Shown here: positions 46,001 to 59,470 of the stretch, piece by piece
Layout: each line of letters starts with the position of its first letter
How positions within the stretch are numbered: position 1 is the first letter of the stretch
Assembly (NCBI GenBank): GCA_951799425.1
Contig: OX637394.1
Span: 6,521,501 to 6,585,500, forward strand
From: Ilex aquifolium
Taxonomy: Eukaryota; Streptophyta; Magnoliopsida; Aquifoliales; Aquifoliaceae
Direction: 5' to 3'
Length of the DNA stretch: 64,000 bases
The notes under the pieces: model-generated
Told to the model about the DNA's origin: nothing
What the model saw: the letters and a program-made list of their open reading frames with translations, nothing else
Database searches by the model: none
Translations under genes and position numbers: made by a program

Positions 46001-46271
46001 GCTAAAAACGTCAATGCAAATGACGTTTTCAATTAAAACGTTAGTTGTACTAACGTTTTTAGATCTTGTAGATGCTCACTTTTCAAAAAAAAAAATGTCA
46101 GTTGATATGATATTTTTTGCCTAAAAACGTTACTCCAACTGACGTCTTTTGGTACAAAAACGTCATTCCAACTAACGTTTTTAAAATAACCTGAGTTTGA
46201 TAAATACTTTTAAAACAACCATCTTTTGGGTATATTTTAAAAAAACCCCATGGATTGGGGTAAAAGCTCCC

Positions 46272-48343
46272 AAATTTGGTGCCCCATTCAATGGGGATGT
46301 TGGATTGGGTGAACTAATACGACCCTAGCCCACCCAATTCAACATCCAATATTTTTCATTTAGAATGACTGTTTTTATATTTTAACCTGCAAAATCTCAG
46401 CCCCAAAACATAGGCCCGCTAGACCCGTTAAAAAACCCACCCATCATAAATAATTGGGTAAATTATGTTAATACCCCATGACATTTAATTTTATTACATA
46501 GACACCCCCTTACATTTCAAAAATTACATTGAGACCCCAATATTAGACGGAGTTAGCAGTTTTGATAAAAAAAACTATTTTGTCCCTCTCTTTAACACAA
46601 ATTCAAACCCAAATTTCAAGCCCTATCCCTAACCCTAATTTTCGCTGTCATCTTTGCCCCGCAACGCCCTCTCTCTCTATAAGCGAATAATCAATTTGAA
46701 ATCGCCGCAGAATCGCTGAAAATTGACGAGGTTTCAGTGGAAGTTAAAGACAAGAAGAACATTGAAGAGGGTGGGCAGGAAAAGGCCGTGGTGATACTGG
46801 TTCTGGAGCCACAGGCGAAGACGAAAACATAGGTGGAGAATAGTTTATCCTTCGTGTCTGTGAAGATGGTGACAGATGGGGTTTGTGCACAATGGTGTAA
46901 GTGTAGTGGTGGCGGCGTGCATGGTGGTGGGTGGCAGAGGCTTGTGTTTCAATGGGTTCATTGCAGTGGTGGCATCGTGCGTTGTAGTGGGCTTGTTGTA
47001 ATGGTGGCATGCGGTGTAGTGGTGAGGTTTTGCAGTACAGTGGTAGTGGTGACAGTGTTATGGAGGGAAGAATAGGTAGTCGAAGGAAGGGGATTTTGAC
47101 CAATTTTGAATGGTGGAACCAATGGTGAAGGCCGGCGGGAGGATGATGGCTAGTAGTGAAAATTAAATTATTAATTTGATAGATTATAGGTGTTGGGGTG
47201 TTTGACTAATTCTGACCAATTTTATTTTTTTTGTAAATTCATTAGTAATTACTTGAAATTGAATAATTAGTTGATTAAGTAATCAATGACTTGAGAGGAT
47301 AATGACATTGTTACATTGTAGATGAAGTATTCCAAAAAAAAAGGGTTTGGTGGTGTTTGACTAATTTTGACAATTTTTTTTGTAAATCTATTAGTAATTA
47401 ATTGAAATTGAATAATTAGTTGATTAAATAATTAATGACTTGAGTGGTTAATGACATTGGTAATTTATAGATTATTTGGAATTAAATAATAATTAAATTT
47501 TAATTAGTAACTTTCTGAATTTGGTGATTTGTAGATTATTAGAAATCAAATAATAAAATTTTAAGAATTTCAAAATCATAATTCGTGTAAGTCAAACTAA
47601 TTATTTAAAAATAGTAAGGGGAGAAGGTATTCTTGCTTTATCAAATTTAGTTAGTGGATTAATATATTCTTTGACTTGGTAAAAGGGTATTTTGGATATT
47701 TTTTAAAATTTTGTTGATGATGTCATCTTTTTTATGTACTTGTTTTGATGTCTATCATACGGAAAGGGTGCGGCTGTCACATGTGTTTAAATGTCAAAGG
47801 TCTCAATATAATTTTTAAAATGTGATGGGGTTTCCATGTAATAAAATCAAATATCATTGTGTAATTTATCCTAAATAATTTTGAGCTGCAGCCGGACTAT
47901 GTGGCAGGTGTCCTACCTGTACGTGGCCAGGCAGTTTTATTAGCGCAAACTTGAGCCAAGCTGACCTGGACCTTCCGGCCCATGGACAGCCTTAGCCTGA
48001 GAGTTAAATATAGATAACTTACCACGAGCACAGCCCCTATCTGTTGTTTGGTGAGATGATAGATAGCCGTTGTTGGCTCCTTGGCTATGCCTAGCATGAC
48101 ATAAATGAAATCTTGATAATCGAGGTTAATGATTGGCCTAATATTCAGCGTCTTGGATCTTAAAATTATAAGTTTGAATCTCGTTATCCTCCTCTCTATA
48201 ATAATGTCTAACAAAAAAAATAGTCTTGATAATCTTGTGTTAGCCTAGCTAGATCAAGATGTTCATCAAGTAGTTAGGTTGCTGTGAATGAAGTATTTAG
48301 AGCATCTCCAACAGTGCTATTTATTTAATCATTATGAGTGGTC
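46272..48343. other. Noncoding part of unit B, paralogous to 13955-15985
   Basis: Continues the VAL 3' flank after MULE 2. It includes the same TGG/GTG-rich segment and AT-rich tract. About 150 bp near 47655-47800 is not present in unit A. No conserved ORF. Confidence 0.6.
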
Positions 48344-48786
48344 TGTTGGAATTTTTTCTATGGATTTTCATTAATTGATAGTTAATTTTTAGTTTGTGAA
48401 AAACGGGCTGAATTTATGGTCCAATGAGATAAGCCCAATATAATTAAGTGATCTATTTTAATGGGCTTATGTACATCTTTTAATTGATGTGGTTGAGGCG
48501 GTTAAGTGTAGACCTTAATCTAATTGTGGCCCGTAATGAGAGAGCCCATTTGATTTCATTATAAATACAGGCTAGATCCCCTCTCCACTTCATAACCCTA
48601 AATTGGCTTGTCCCATTGAGAACCGCCTATTGCTTTGAAGAAGGAGAGGAAGATCTTGTCCTTCCGTGAAAGAAACTTGAAGATCGAATATCATGGCTCA
48701 TACATGTATGTTTTAAACCTATAGAATCTGTATCTTGTAATTTAGGTGTTCTAAATTTCATATACGAATTATTAAAATTTCTTACA
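48344..48786 (+). repeat. 5' LTR of the copia element
   Basis: 443 bp, TGTTGG...TTACA. A TATAAATA promoter element lies near 48560. The same box is in the 3' LTR near 54870. Confidence 0.93.
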
Positions 48787-48800
48787 TGTGGTATCAGAGC

Positions 48801-50067
48801 CTATCGTATATAAATTTAGAACCCAATAAAATTTCTATTACAATTTTGTGATATTCAATTTCATTATCGAATTGTTGCCGTCAATGGCCATCGAACACAA
48901 TCATACAGACGTTGGCGGCACCGAGTTTCTCAAGCTGCCGTCAATAGACCTTTAATTAAAAAAAAAAAAAAAAACAGAAGAAGAAGAAGAGGGTTCACGC
49001 AAACCGTCATTCCTTTGTCAAAAGCTTGTGTAATTTCTTTTGGCGGCTGTGGTTTTATGTTGGTTTTGGATTATATGGTGTATACATGACATTCAAGGAA
49101 AAAAAAAAAAAAATTACCTGGGCCTTGCATCTTGGATGGCGGCCAGAAGGTCAAAAGAAGAAAAAAAAAAAAAAATAGTTACTGCTTTGTTTTGTGGGCA
49201 AACAAACCTTCTGTGATGTTGACGGCACAAGTAAATAACATATTTTTGTGATGATTATTCATGCTCTTTTATTTATTTATTATTTTTATTTTTTGTTGAA
49301 TTACTTGAGTTAATAATATGGTGTCATGTTAATGAATTGATGTAGATTTTATCCATATAAATTATTTTCTCATGTTGATTTAATTTTGATTAAATTGCTA
49401 TAATTTATAGAGGGTGTTTGTACAATTCTAATTTTAGTCCCTAATTATTTATATGATGAAATTTTTTATGATCTACATATTATTTATGAATGTTGGTAGA
49501 TTTGAATTTAAATTACTTAATTTTAATAGTAAAAATAGAATTGGGACCTGAGTGCAATGATTGATGATGGGTGATCTAAAGAAATACATATTAGTTAGTA
49601 CTTCATATTGATTGATCACATGATATTTAATTATGAGCAATTTATTATAATATCCCGGTTTGGGAAATTCTATGAGTTAAGATGGATGGTTGCCACCAAA
49701 GTGGTCTATTCATTAAAATTTATAGTTTTTCTCATGTTTTTGTTACGGGATTGTCTCTAAATCATAATATACAATTACCTGCCCAAAGGAGGTTGTTGTG
49801 TATTGTAATTTAGAGATGTCATGAAACATTATGGTAGAGGTGCAATAGTCTAGAATGTTTATCTGCCCAAAGGGGATACATTTTTCAAAACTTAAGCATT
49901 ATCATTGGTTAGTTTCATGAAAGAGATGACCTATAGCATATTGCATTCTCTGCCCAAAGGGGAGTTTGTAGTGATGTATTTGGACTCTCTTAATAAAAAA
50001 TGACTTATTGTGTTCAAAGCATATTTATTTATTTATTGTCCAATTTTGCTAATTATTTATATTTTCG
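48801..50067 (+). other. Untranslated leader of the copia element
   Basis: Includes several homopolymer A runs (48958-48974, 49100-49113, 49160-49175) and four copies of 'ctgcccaaagg' (49780-49960), but no ORF. Confidence 0.7.
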
Positions 50068-51714
50068 TTGCTTTGTACAATCTCTTTTGCTGTGAATAGT
50101 AATAATGCCAACATTGAAGTCTTGACTGATTCTAATTATAAGAGATGGAAGCAAGATATTGAGTTTGCCCTGGAAATTGCTGATATAGACTTTGCCTTGA
50201 AAGAGAATGAACCTGCTAAACCTACTAGTGAGAGTTCTCCTGATGAAAAAGAACTTTATGCAAAGTGGGAGAAATCTAATAGGCTGAGTATGATTGCTAT
50301 GAAAAAGTCTATTTCTGAACACTTTATGAGTGGTTTGTTTGAAACCAAGAATGCTAAGGAGTTCTTCACCGCTGTAGGAGATAGATACAAGGTATCCAAT
50401 AAGACTGAAGCTGGGGGCCTAATGAATGAATTAACGAGTATGAAATATGACAATGTAGGTGGTGTTAGAGAATATATCCTTAGAATGGTCCATGTTCAAA
50501 CCAAACTCAAAGTCTTCAAAATTGTTATTCCTGATGATTTCATTGTTCATCACACTCTTAACTCTTTGCCTCCTGAGTTTAGCCAAATTAAAACTTCCTA
50601 TAATACCCAAAATGAGTCCTGGACAATTAATGACCTTATCTCCAAGTGTGATTCTGAGGAAGAAAAACTTAGAAAAGAAAAGAGTGAAACTGCCTTGTTT
50701 GTTTTTCAGCCTAAATCTAGTTTCAAAGGTGGGTATCAGGGAAATAATAAAAAACCTAATCATTATGCTCCAAAGAATGGTCGGGATTTTAAAAGGCATG
50801 GTACTGGTCAGAATGTGGGAGGTCCTAAGGCTGCTATTCGAAAAGATGTCAAGTGTTACTTTTGCAAGAAAAGAGGTCATAAGAAAAGTGAGTGCACTCG
50901 ATTCAAGTCTTGGTTAGAAAAGAAGAATAAAGAAGAAGGTAATTCACTATCACTAGCCTTTGTTTGCTTTGAATCCAATTTTGTTAATGTCCCATTAAAT
51001 TCTTGGTGGATTGATAGTGGGGCTTCTGTTCATGATGCCATGACTTTACAAGGATTCACAAGCAAACGGAGGTCAAGTGAAGGGGAAGCCAAGCTTAAAG
51101 TAGGTGATAATAATGAAGTCCATGTTGAGTTCATAGGAACTGTTAGGTTGAATTTAGACACTAATTTTCAACTTGTTTTAGAAAATACTTTTTACGTACC
51201 GTCATTTAGGCGGAATTTGATTTCAGTTTCTTTGCTTGACAAAATTGGATATTGTTTTAATTTTAGTAATGGTAAAACTCAATTGTCTTTAAATTCTAAA
51301 ATTGTTGGTCATTGTGTTTTATCAGATGGTCTATATAGCTTATGCTTGGCTGTCAATAATGAATATGATTTTTCAAATATTGTGAATATTGTATCTAAGA
51401 GACCTCTCATTAAAGAAAAATCTTCACAATTGTGGCATAAACGTTTGAGTCACATTTCTAGAGAAATAGTGGAAAGATTAATAAAAAATGAAATTCTTCT
51501 TCTCCTTGATTTTGGAGACCTTGAAACATGTGTTGACTGCATTAGGGGTAAATTGACCAAGACTAAGAAGAAAAGTGAAACTCGCAGTCTAGATTTTTTA
51601 GAAATTATTCACACTGACATCAGTGGACCTTACTCACGTACCTTGTGTAGTAATAAATATTTTATTACATTTATTGATGATTTTTCTCGTTATAGGATAT
51701 ATTTATTTAATTAA
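50068..51714 (+). pseudogene. copia gag-protease-integrase (5' part), 548-codon open frame
   Basis: Gag with a UBN2-type N-terminal half, a CCHC zinc knuckle (CYFCKKRGHKKSEC, about residues 263-276), the aspartic protease active site (WWIDSGASVH, about 312), the GAG-pre-integrase motif LWHKRLSH (about 455), and the start of the integrase core (HTDISGP, about 515). The frame ends at 51714 within the integrase. Homology continues in another frame (51700-51877), then after a stop in 51905-52147 (SPEQNGVAERRNHTL). Frame breaks make the polyprotein non-functional. Confidence 0.9.
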
Positions 51715-53720
51715 TAAAAAATCTAATGCCCTTGAAAATTTTAAAATTTCCAAAACTGATGTAGATGAACAATTAGGGAATGTCATCAAAATTGTTAGGT
51801 TTGACCGTGATGGTAAGTATTATGACAAACATGGCGTGTCTAGGCATCATTTGAGACCGTTTGTCAATTACTTGTAAGATTGTGGGATTGTTGCTTAATA
51901 TACTGTGCCTGATAGTCCCGAGCAGAATGGTGTGGCTGAAAGGCGTAATCACACCCTTAAATACATGATGAGGAGCATGAGAAGTAGGTATAACTTACCT
52001 GATTATCTTTGGAGAGAAACCATTAAAACAGCTTCATACATTTTTAATAGAATTCATAACAAATTTGTTTCAAAAACACCTTTTGAATTATGGACCAATA
52101 GGAAACCAAGTCTTAATCATTTTTTGAGTCTGGGGTTATCCTACTGAGGTCAAAATCTATAACCCTTTTGAGAAAAAAAAAAACTGATCCTAGAACTATT
52201 CGTTGTTTCTTCATAGGTTACCCAGAACATTCGAAAGGATACCGGTTATATTGTCCTACACGTGGTACTAAAATTGATGAGTCCTTAATAGCAAAATTTT
52301 TGGAGCTTGATGTTGTTGATGTTGGTTGCTCGTAGTCTATTAGTGAGCATGAGCAAGATAAATTTGTTTCTATTCCTTTACCTGTTGTGTAAGAGAATAT
52401 TATACCTGCTCCTGTTGTTAATTTTCCTACTCCAGTTGTTGATCCTCTTGTTCCTGCAATTGACCATTATGTTCCTATTGAGGCTCCTCAACCTTTAGAG
52501 TCTACTATTGAAATTTCCTTGAGAAGGTCTACAAGACCAATGAGACATGTTATTTCTATTGAGTATTACGTATACCTTGTGGAAAGTGATTATAATATTG
52601 GTGATATTGTTGATCCTGTAACATACCATAATACTGTTACTTGTCCTGAGTCTGATATGTGGGTAGATGCCATGAAAGATAAAATGCATATATCTTAGGT
52701 TAGTGTGAGCAGATTTATTCATTTTTTTTGTTCTTTATACTGATGATATTTTACTTTCTTGTAATGATTTGGGCTTACTTTATAAGATTATTATGCAAAA
52801 CATTTGACATGAAAGATCTTGGGGAAACAAAACATCTTTTGTGTTAGACATTAAGATTTATCGGGATAGGAGTCGTTGGATTGGTGAGACTTTCTTAAAG
52901 GGTATATATAGATCGTGTGTTTGAAATATTTAATATGCATAATTATAAGTTTAGGGATGTACCTGTTGTGAAATGTGATAAATTCAGTTTAAGTCAATGC
53001 CCCAAGAATGATCTTGAGGAGAAGTCTATGAAGAATATACCTTATGCGAGTGTTGTTGACAGTTTAATGTATACACAAGTTTGTACCAGGCCTGACATTG
53101 TTTTTGCAGTTAGTGTTCTTGACTGATATCTTTCCAAACCAGGATTAGATCATTGGGTGGCAGCTAAGAAGGTTATGAGATACTTGCACAAAATTAAAAA
53201 TTACATACTTGTTTATAGGAGAGTTGATAGTCTTGAGGTGACTGGTTACTCAGATTCAGATATTGGTGGGTGTCCGAATGATTTAAAATCCACTTCAAGA
53301 TATATTTTCATGTTAAATGGAAGAGCAATAGTATGGAATAGTATTAAACAAACTCTCACAGCTTCTTTTACTATGCAAACTGAATTTGTAACTTGTTATA
53401 GAGCTGCAACACAAGCTATATGACTAAAGAATTTTATTTCAGGACTTATAATTGTTGATTCCATCTCTAGACCACTAAAAATTTATTGTGATAATAATGC
53501 AGTTGCGTTCTTCTCAAAGAACAACAAACATTCTTGTGGGTCTAAACATATGGAAATTAAATATCTTTATGTTAGGGATCTTGTGAAGAAAGAGGATATT
53601 GTGATGGAACATATTGATATAAAATCAATGCTTACTGATCCTTTAACCAAGGGACTGAGACTTGTAACTTTTAAGAAATATGTTGATAACATGGACATTT
53701 TGGGGTCTTTTGATGTACTT
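51700..53720 (+). pseudogene. copia integrase end, reverse transcriptase remnant and RNase H, decayed
   Basis: Integrase remnants 51700-52147. From 52150 to 52690 a Pro/Val-rich linker ends in MWVDAMKDK, the usual entry into RT. The text then jumps within about 40 bp to LYTDDIL (about 52735), the RT catalytic box, so most of the RT palm and fingers are deleted. RNase H follows at about 53157-53660 (YSDSDIGG, KSTSRY, ending LTDPLTKGL) with an internal stop at 53421. The element cannot have moved itself. Confidence 0.85.
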
Positions 53721-54410
53721 GGTTAGTGGGAGTTTATTTATGTGTTAAGAACTTTAGTATTGATTTAATTTCATGTGATATTTGATACTCATTATGGTTG
53801 AGATACATCTATTTGATAAATAATAAATATTTGGATGATTATCCTTATTGATTAGCATGATGTTATTGTTATGTTATATGTGTGCACATTTATGACATGT
53901 CATTTTACACAAAATCTTAAGACTTGGTGTATGTCTTAAGTATGACTGTTTTGTCAATTGAGTATGTCTCTGATTACACCATTTGAGAAAATCTTGTGAT
54001 TTTAAGTTAGGAGACATATTAGCTTATTGTTGAAGCTAATGGATTTCTCTAGCTTATTGTTGAAGCATGCTGTTAAAGAGAAATCATTTGGAGGACTGAC
54101 AATGAAAATAACATGCTTATCAGATCACATATTGAGATGTTATTTTCTTGCTACACTACCACATCTTGATCCATGTTAATATAATTATTATTTTTTGTAA
54201 TCATGGATTGGTCCTATGTCAATAAAGGATGTAAAGGCCGCCATTGTTCTAAAATAGTAGTTTTATTGGACCAGGTCGTGTTTGAGATGTTGTCTCAGGA
54301 CTATATTATTTTTATTGTGGCCACATTGAGTTTTATTTGATTAGCTCGAGAGTCGTTTTTCAAAAATATATTTGATTTTATTTTTATTTTAAATGACTAC
54401 AATTAATGTT
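53721..54410 (+). other. 3' untranslated region of the copia element
   Basis: Noncoding. Contains a duplicated 'tagcttattgttgaagc' (54013 and 54051) and leads into the polypurine tract. Confidence 0.6.
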
Positions 54411-54425
54411 GTCCAAGTGGGAGAA

Positions 54426-55097
<672 letters not shown>

Positions 55098-55207
55098 TGG
55101 TCCAGTAGTTAGGTTTGTCATTTGATAACGCAGAGGTGTCAGTCACTGTGATCAGTCGCTGAGCTCGAGAGAATAGTCGGCGCAAGCTTAGACAACCTGT
55201 AACATGC
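55098..55207 (+). mobile_element. SINE-like element, copy in unit B, split by copia and internally deleted
   Basis: Begins TGGTCCAGTAGTTAGG as in unit A and ends 'gacaacctgtaaca'. The central part, including the B box, is missing (jump near 55140). The first bases lie at 48335-48343 on the other side of the copia element. Confidence 0.6.
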
Positions 55208-55851
55208 CATCCATATCAAGACTAGAGTATTTATGAGGACGTCTCAATTTATAACTTGTCCCTGTTATCACTTGACCTACCATTGAAATTGTAATATTAA
55301 TATTTTATAAATGAAATATGTAAATAAAATTAAAAAAAGAGTTACGTGTAGTTACTTAAAATGAGATAAAAGGTATTATAGAGATTTTTAAAGTGGACTC
55401 CAAACGCCTTGTTTGTCTTTGATTATCATTAGTGCCTGCATTGGCAAAATGAGCAAACCATTCTTCTTCTTACACTCTGACGTGTTACTGCATCTCTCTA
55501 TATCTCACTAACTACCTAACCAACTATATATTAATAAGAAAATATTATTTATACCGAATTTAATAATTTTATTTAGTGACACAATAGATCATAGTAAGGT
55601 TCATTATCAATCTAAATAATGTCACCAAAAAAGCTCATATTTATAACATGCATAGATCAAACTATCGTACTAAAAATTAATTTTACTTAATTATTTTCAT
55701 AAACAACGAGTACAAATACATTGGACTGAAAGTTACAACTACAAATCAGATTCGGTATGGTACTTAAATAATTTTTAGTGCATACCAAGCCTTATTCATT
55801 TACGTATATAACTCTACATACTATTACATACTTATTTGTATATAAGAAGAT
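55208..55851. other. Uninterrupted counterpart of the Harbinger and foldback sites
   Basis: Aligns with 16190-16435 and 19436-20026. The Harbinger/hAT nest (site at about 55470) and the foldback (about 55580) are absent. No gene. Confidence 0.7.
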
Positions 55852-58010
55852 TCAAGCTGCAAGATACAAATTTTCAGACAAGCGTGGCTGTGCTAGAGCT
55901 AGCAGTGGGTGAGCTAGAGAGAGATCAGTCTGTGCCTCTCTGAGGTCAATACTAGACACAGAGGGTGGCAACTTCCAAGTGAACCCTTGAAGAAGCCTAG
56001 CCAAAAGCATGGCAGTCAGGGTAGAACCCAATGTCACCCCCGCACACCCACGCCTTCCTGTGCTAAACGAAAACATCTTCAGCTCTGGGTCAGAAAGCCC
56101 CACCTCCAAGCCACCGTCCTTCAGGTGGCGCTCCGGCTTGAACTTGAGTGGCTCCTCCCAAACTCTCGGATTGCGGCCGAGTCCCGGCCGGCTCAGCAGC
56201 ACGTGACTACCCTTAGGGATGAAGTAACCGGCGACTGTGGTGTCTGCGACGGACACGTGTGGAACATTGAAGGGTGCAAAGGGGTGAAGCCGAAAGGCTT
56301 CTCTGGCGCATGCTTTCACGTAATTGAGGTGTGGCAAATCGGACTCTTGGACTAGTCTCTCTTTTCCAACCACTCTGTCTAGTTCTTCTATGGCTTTTTC
56401 AATGGTCTGGGGCTGATTTGTCATCTCTGCAAGTACCCATTCGACGGCATTTGATGGATTGTCCACTGTTGCTATCATTAGTTCCTGTGAAGTACACCAA
56501 CTAATTAGTGAAACCATTATTCTTTAACGATATTGCACCAATGCAAAAGCAGCACAACAATACTCTTTTTTTTTTTGACCATAAAGTATGAGATCAATGA
56601 TAAATATTGGGTGTAATCGACACCACGTCAGTAGTATCACGTTGTGTAATTGTCCACTAATAACTGTCACGTGGTATAATCGTCCACTAATAAGTAAACA
56701 AGTCAGCAAGTGAGTTCCACAAAAAGTCGTAGCAACTTGTAATGCATAACTACATTCATGATAGAAAATGAGTTTTAATTTATCCATTTTTGTAATGTTT
56801 TTATTAGATTGTTACACCACATTAACATTGTTGAGATAGTGTAACCGTTACACCTAATATTTACTTAAAAAGAATATGCAATATTAAGTGCTCATAGTTA
56901 ATTTCCAATGCCATGTTTAACATTACTACTCTCATGTGAGAGGATGTGCGTTTGTATGAGAGAGAGAGAGAGACTTACAACAATCTGGCCTTTGATCTCT
57001 TCAGCTGACAACACTGGTCTACCATCTATATCCTTGAGAGTAATCAGAACATCAAGCAAGTCTTCTTTTTCCTTCTTACTACCTTCCATCCATTGCCCAA
57101 TTCTTTGGTCAATTTCAGGATCATGATATTTTCTTACAGTCCCAAGAGCTTTCTTCATAATCTTCTCATGCCCATCTATGTCAAACCCTCTTAAACATGG
57201 TAAATAATCAGAGATACAAAAAGAATAAAGGTACCCAAGAATGGTGAAAAGCCCGGCGACATGCTCTTCCTCTTCAACCCCTGGTCCTCCATCTTCCATT
57301 CCTTTTCCGAAAAACCTCTTTCCAAAGATCATTTTCCTTATCACATTACCACAGTAATGCCGAGTAGCAATTCTCACATTCACTACTCCGCCTTCCATGG
57401 TGGTTTTGCACTGGTTATACACGTAGCGAACAAGGTGGTTAGCTTCTTCGTCTCTTTTGCCGTGAAGCCACTGGTGTTTCACCGGAGAAAGCACCTCAGA
57501 AGCGAGGATTCTCCTCATTTTTTTTCATTGTTCGCCGGAGGGGACTAGACCTACCGATAAGTATCCGTTACTAGCAAGATCAGCGGCCATGCAAATAGGT
57601 CTAGATGAGAAAATAGCATCTTGTTTCTTCAAGAACTCTCGTCCCAATTCAGGACTAGTAACTGTAATAACATGAACGTTTCCTAGACGAATACAAGCTA
57701 TTTCAGTGTTCATTTCATCCATAAGGTTGTGTATCCATTGGGATATGGGTTTGTTTGTGAGCATTTCGGGGAGATTTCCAACTATCGGCCATGGTTTTGG
57801 GCCAGGAGGAAGTGGTAATTTGTTCTTGTTACCAATGGGTTTGGATTTGTTCTTGACAAAAAGAAAGAACAACAAAGCCATGAGAAGAACAGTAGAGAAG
57901 GAAAAGCTCAAAAGAATTAATGGTAATTTAATTGAGACCATGTCTTGAGAGCCCTGAAATAGGGTTGAGGAGTAGAAGGAAGTGACTAAGGTGTTATTGT
58001 TGATCTTCAT
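55852..58010 (-). pseudogene. CYP79 family P450, copy 2, single nonsense codon
   Basis: Exons 56979-58010 and 55852-56484 (minus) have the same lengths as in copy 1 (1032 and 633 nt), and splice sites are intact. Codon 162 is TGA where copy 1 has TGG. That tryptophan is the W of the C-helix WxxxR motif that contacts the heme propionate in P450s. The rest keeps CYP79 marks: PPGP hinge, [27 protein letters not shown]. The promoter has lost about 90 bp including the TATA box. The high similarity to copy 1 and absence of other breaks point to recent inactivation. Read-through or a polymorphic functional allele are alternatives. Confidence 0.92.
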
Positions 58011-58079
58011 GATCTTTTGTGCTTTGTGTGATTGCCTGCTGGCTCAGAGAGGAGTGTTGTAATGGTCCCTTCCTCAAGT

Positions 58080-59470
58080 GACTTGTGAAACATGGGATCC
58101 ATCGAAGACGTGACCAAAGGATATAATTGAAATTACTTACACCCCATATACACCATTTTATCGAAGTTAAATAGCATTGGACCTTTACATACCAAGTAAT
58201 GATAATGCGACCTACAAGTTTAACATAATTTGATGATCTAATAATGTGTTAGCTGATATAGTCTAATATTTGATGTAGAAGTAGGTTAATTGTAGTACCT
58301 TCAAAACACAATAAAAGACCAAAAAATAATAATATAAGCAAAATAAGTTAGACTTAGAATTCAGTAAGACTAATGGTGTTTGATCCAAATTGAACCAACG
58401 GTCAAGACTCATTGTTTTGCCACGAACTCCTTCAACTTTGGGCTGAATTCCATCGTTTAAGCTCTCAAAACTTTATTTTTGCCGTTTTAAGAAGGATTTC
58501 GTAAATTAATAATAAATCATAAGAGATTCTGAATTCAGCGCTATTAATTTTGTTAGGCTCCAGACGACATGTACTTTTTTGTTAATTCGGAAAATCACAT
58601 ATTTTTATTTTTGATAATTTTCATAATGTTAGAGATTTTGCTTTAGTTATGAGAACTATTATGATTTTGACCATTCCTATTTACTACTCATTTGTACTAC
58701 AAATTATTCATTCAATAAAATCATATTTTAGAGTTTTATCTATTATCTATGCGGATTCATAGTTTTCCTTTTGACTCGATAGATAAAGAACATTAATGTT
58801 CTTTGTGCTCCCCTATTCCTCTGCGTCAGTTATTGTTCTTATAATTGTCGGCGTTGTTCATTCTAAGTATGTATATTACTTGACACATTACTAGATTAGA
58901 TATTTAAATCCAAAAAATAATATTCTTAAAAGGAAAATACTAAATAAACTTAAAAATCTGACCAAAAATACTAATTTAATGATGATATGCTAGTTGATAT
59001 GATTCATTTGTAAAATAACATTAATATTATTTAGACCTATTTTGCTGAATAATTTTGTTGACTTAATTTAACACAATTATTTCAATAGTACTAAGTCTCA
59101 CCTAATATTTGGATTTACTATCAATTCAATATGTGATTGATTAAGTCAATAAATTAGATTAATAAATTAAATTTAAGTAATATTATATTACTTTTTTTAG
59201 GGTAAATAATAACATTCAATAGCATTATTCGACTTGTAATTATTAACATTTTTTATAGAGATTATATCACTCGACAAATCATTATTTTAATTAATTAGAT
59301 TAAAATTTTAAATTATATAAAAGTATATCACTCGACATATTCTTAAATTTAACCTACTGATCAGATTTTTAGGCTAGTATTATTTATCAAATGAAATAAG
59401 TTTCACATAAAATTGGAGGCGTATTCAGTTGAAAAGAATTCGAACAAAGACTGCCCCATTCTGACTAAAT
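58080..59470. other. Upstream region of CYP79 copy 2
   Basis: Collinear with 23600-25150, AT-rich, no coding signal. Contains the deletion that removed the copy 1 TATA box (junction near 58065-58080). Confidence 0.6.

Larger units (their letters stand above)
35244..46271 (-). mobile_element. Mutator-like element MULE 2 (11 kb) with nested CACTA
   Basis: Inverted termini: left GGGAGGTTTTACCCCAACC, right (reverse complement) GGGAGCTTTTACCCCAATCC. Pairing continues through 'aaaagtatttctcaaactcggg' and the ACGTCA modules. The flanks show an 8-bp duplication within 'ccaaatttgg' (ambiguous by two bases because AAATTT is palindromic), and unit A keeps the intact site at 13952-13961. Inside, on the minus strand, lie a decayed MuDR-type transposase (38836-44489) and two accessory ORFs (37246-37698, 36186-36866). 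Confidence 0.9.

Noticed and set aside
50053..50917. Other-frame ORFs within the copia gag region
   Set aside because: Shadows of the gag-pol frame, which carries all the domain motifs.
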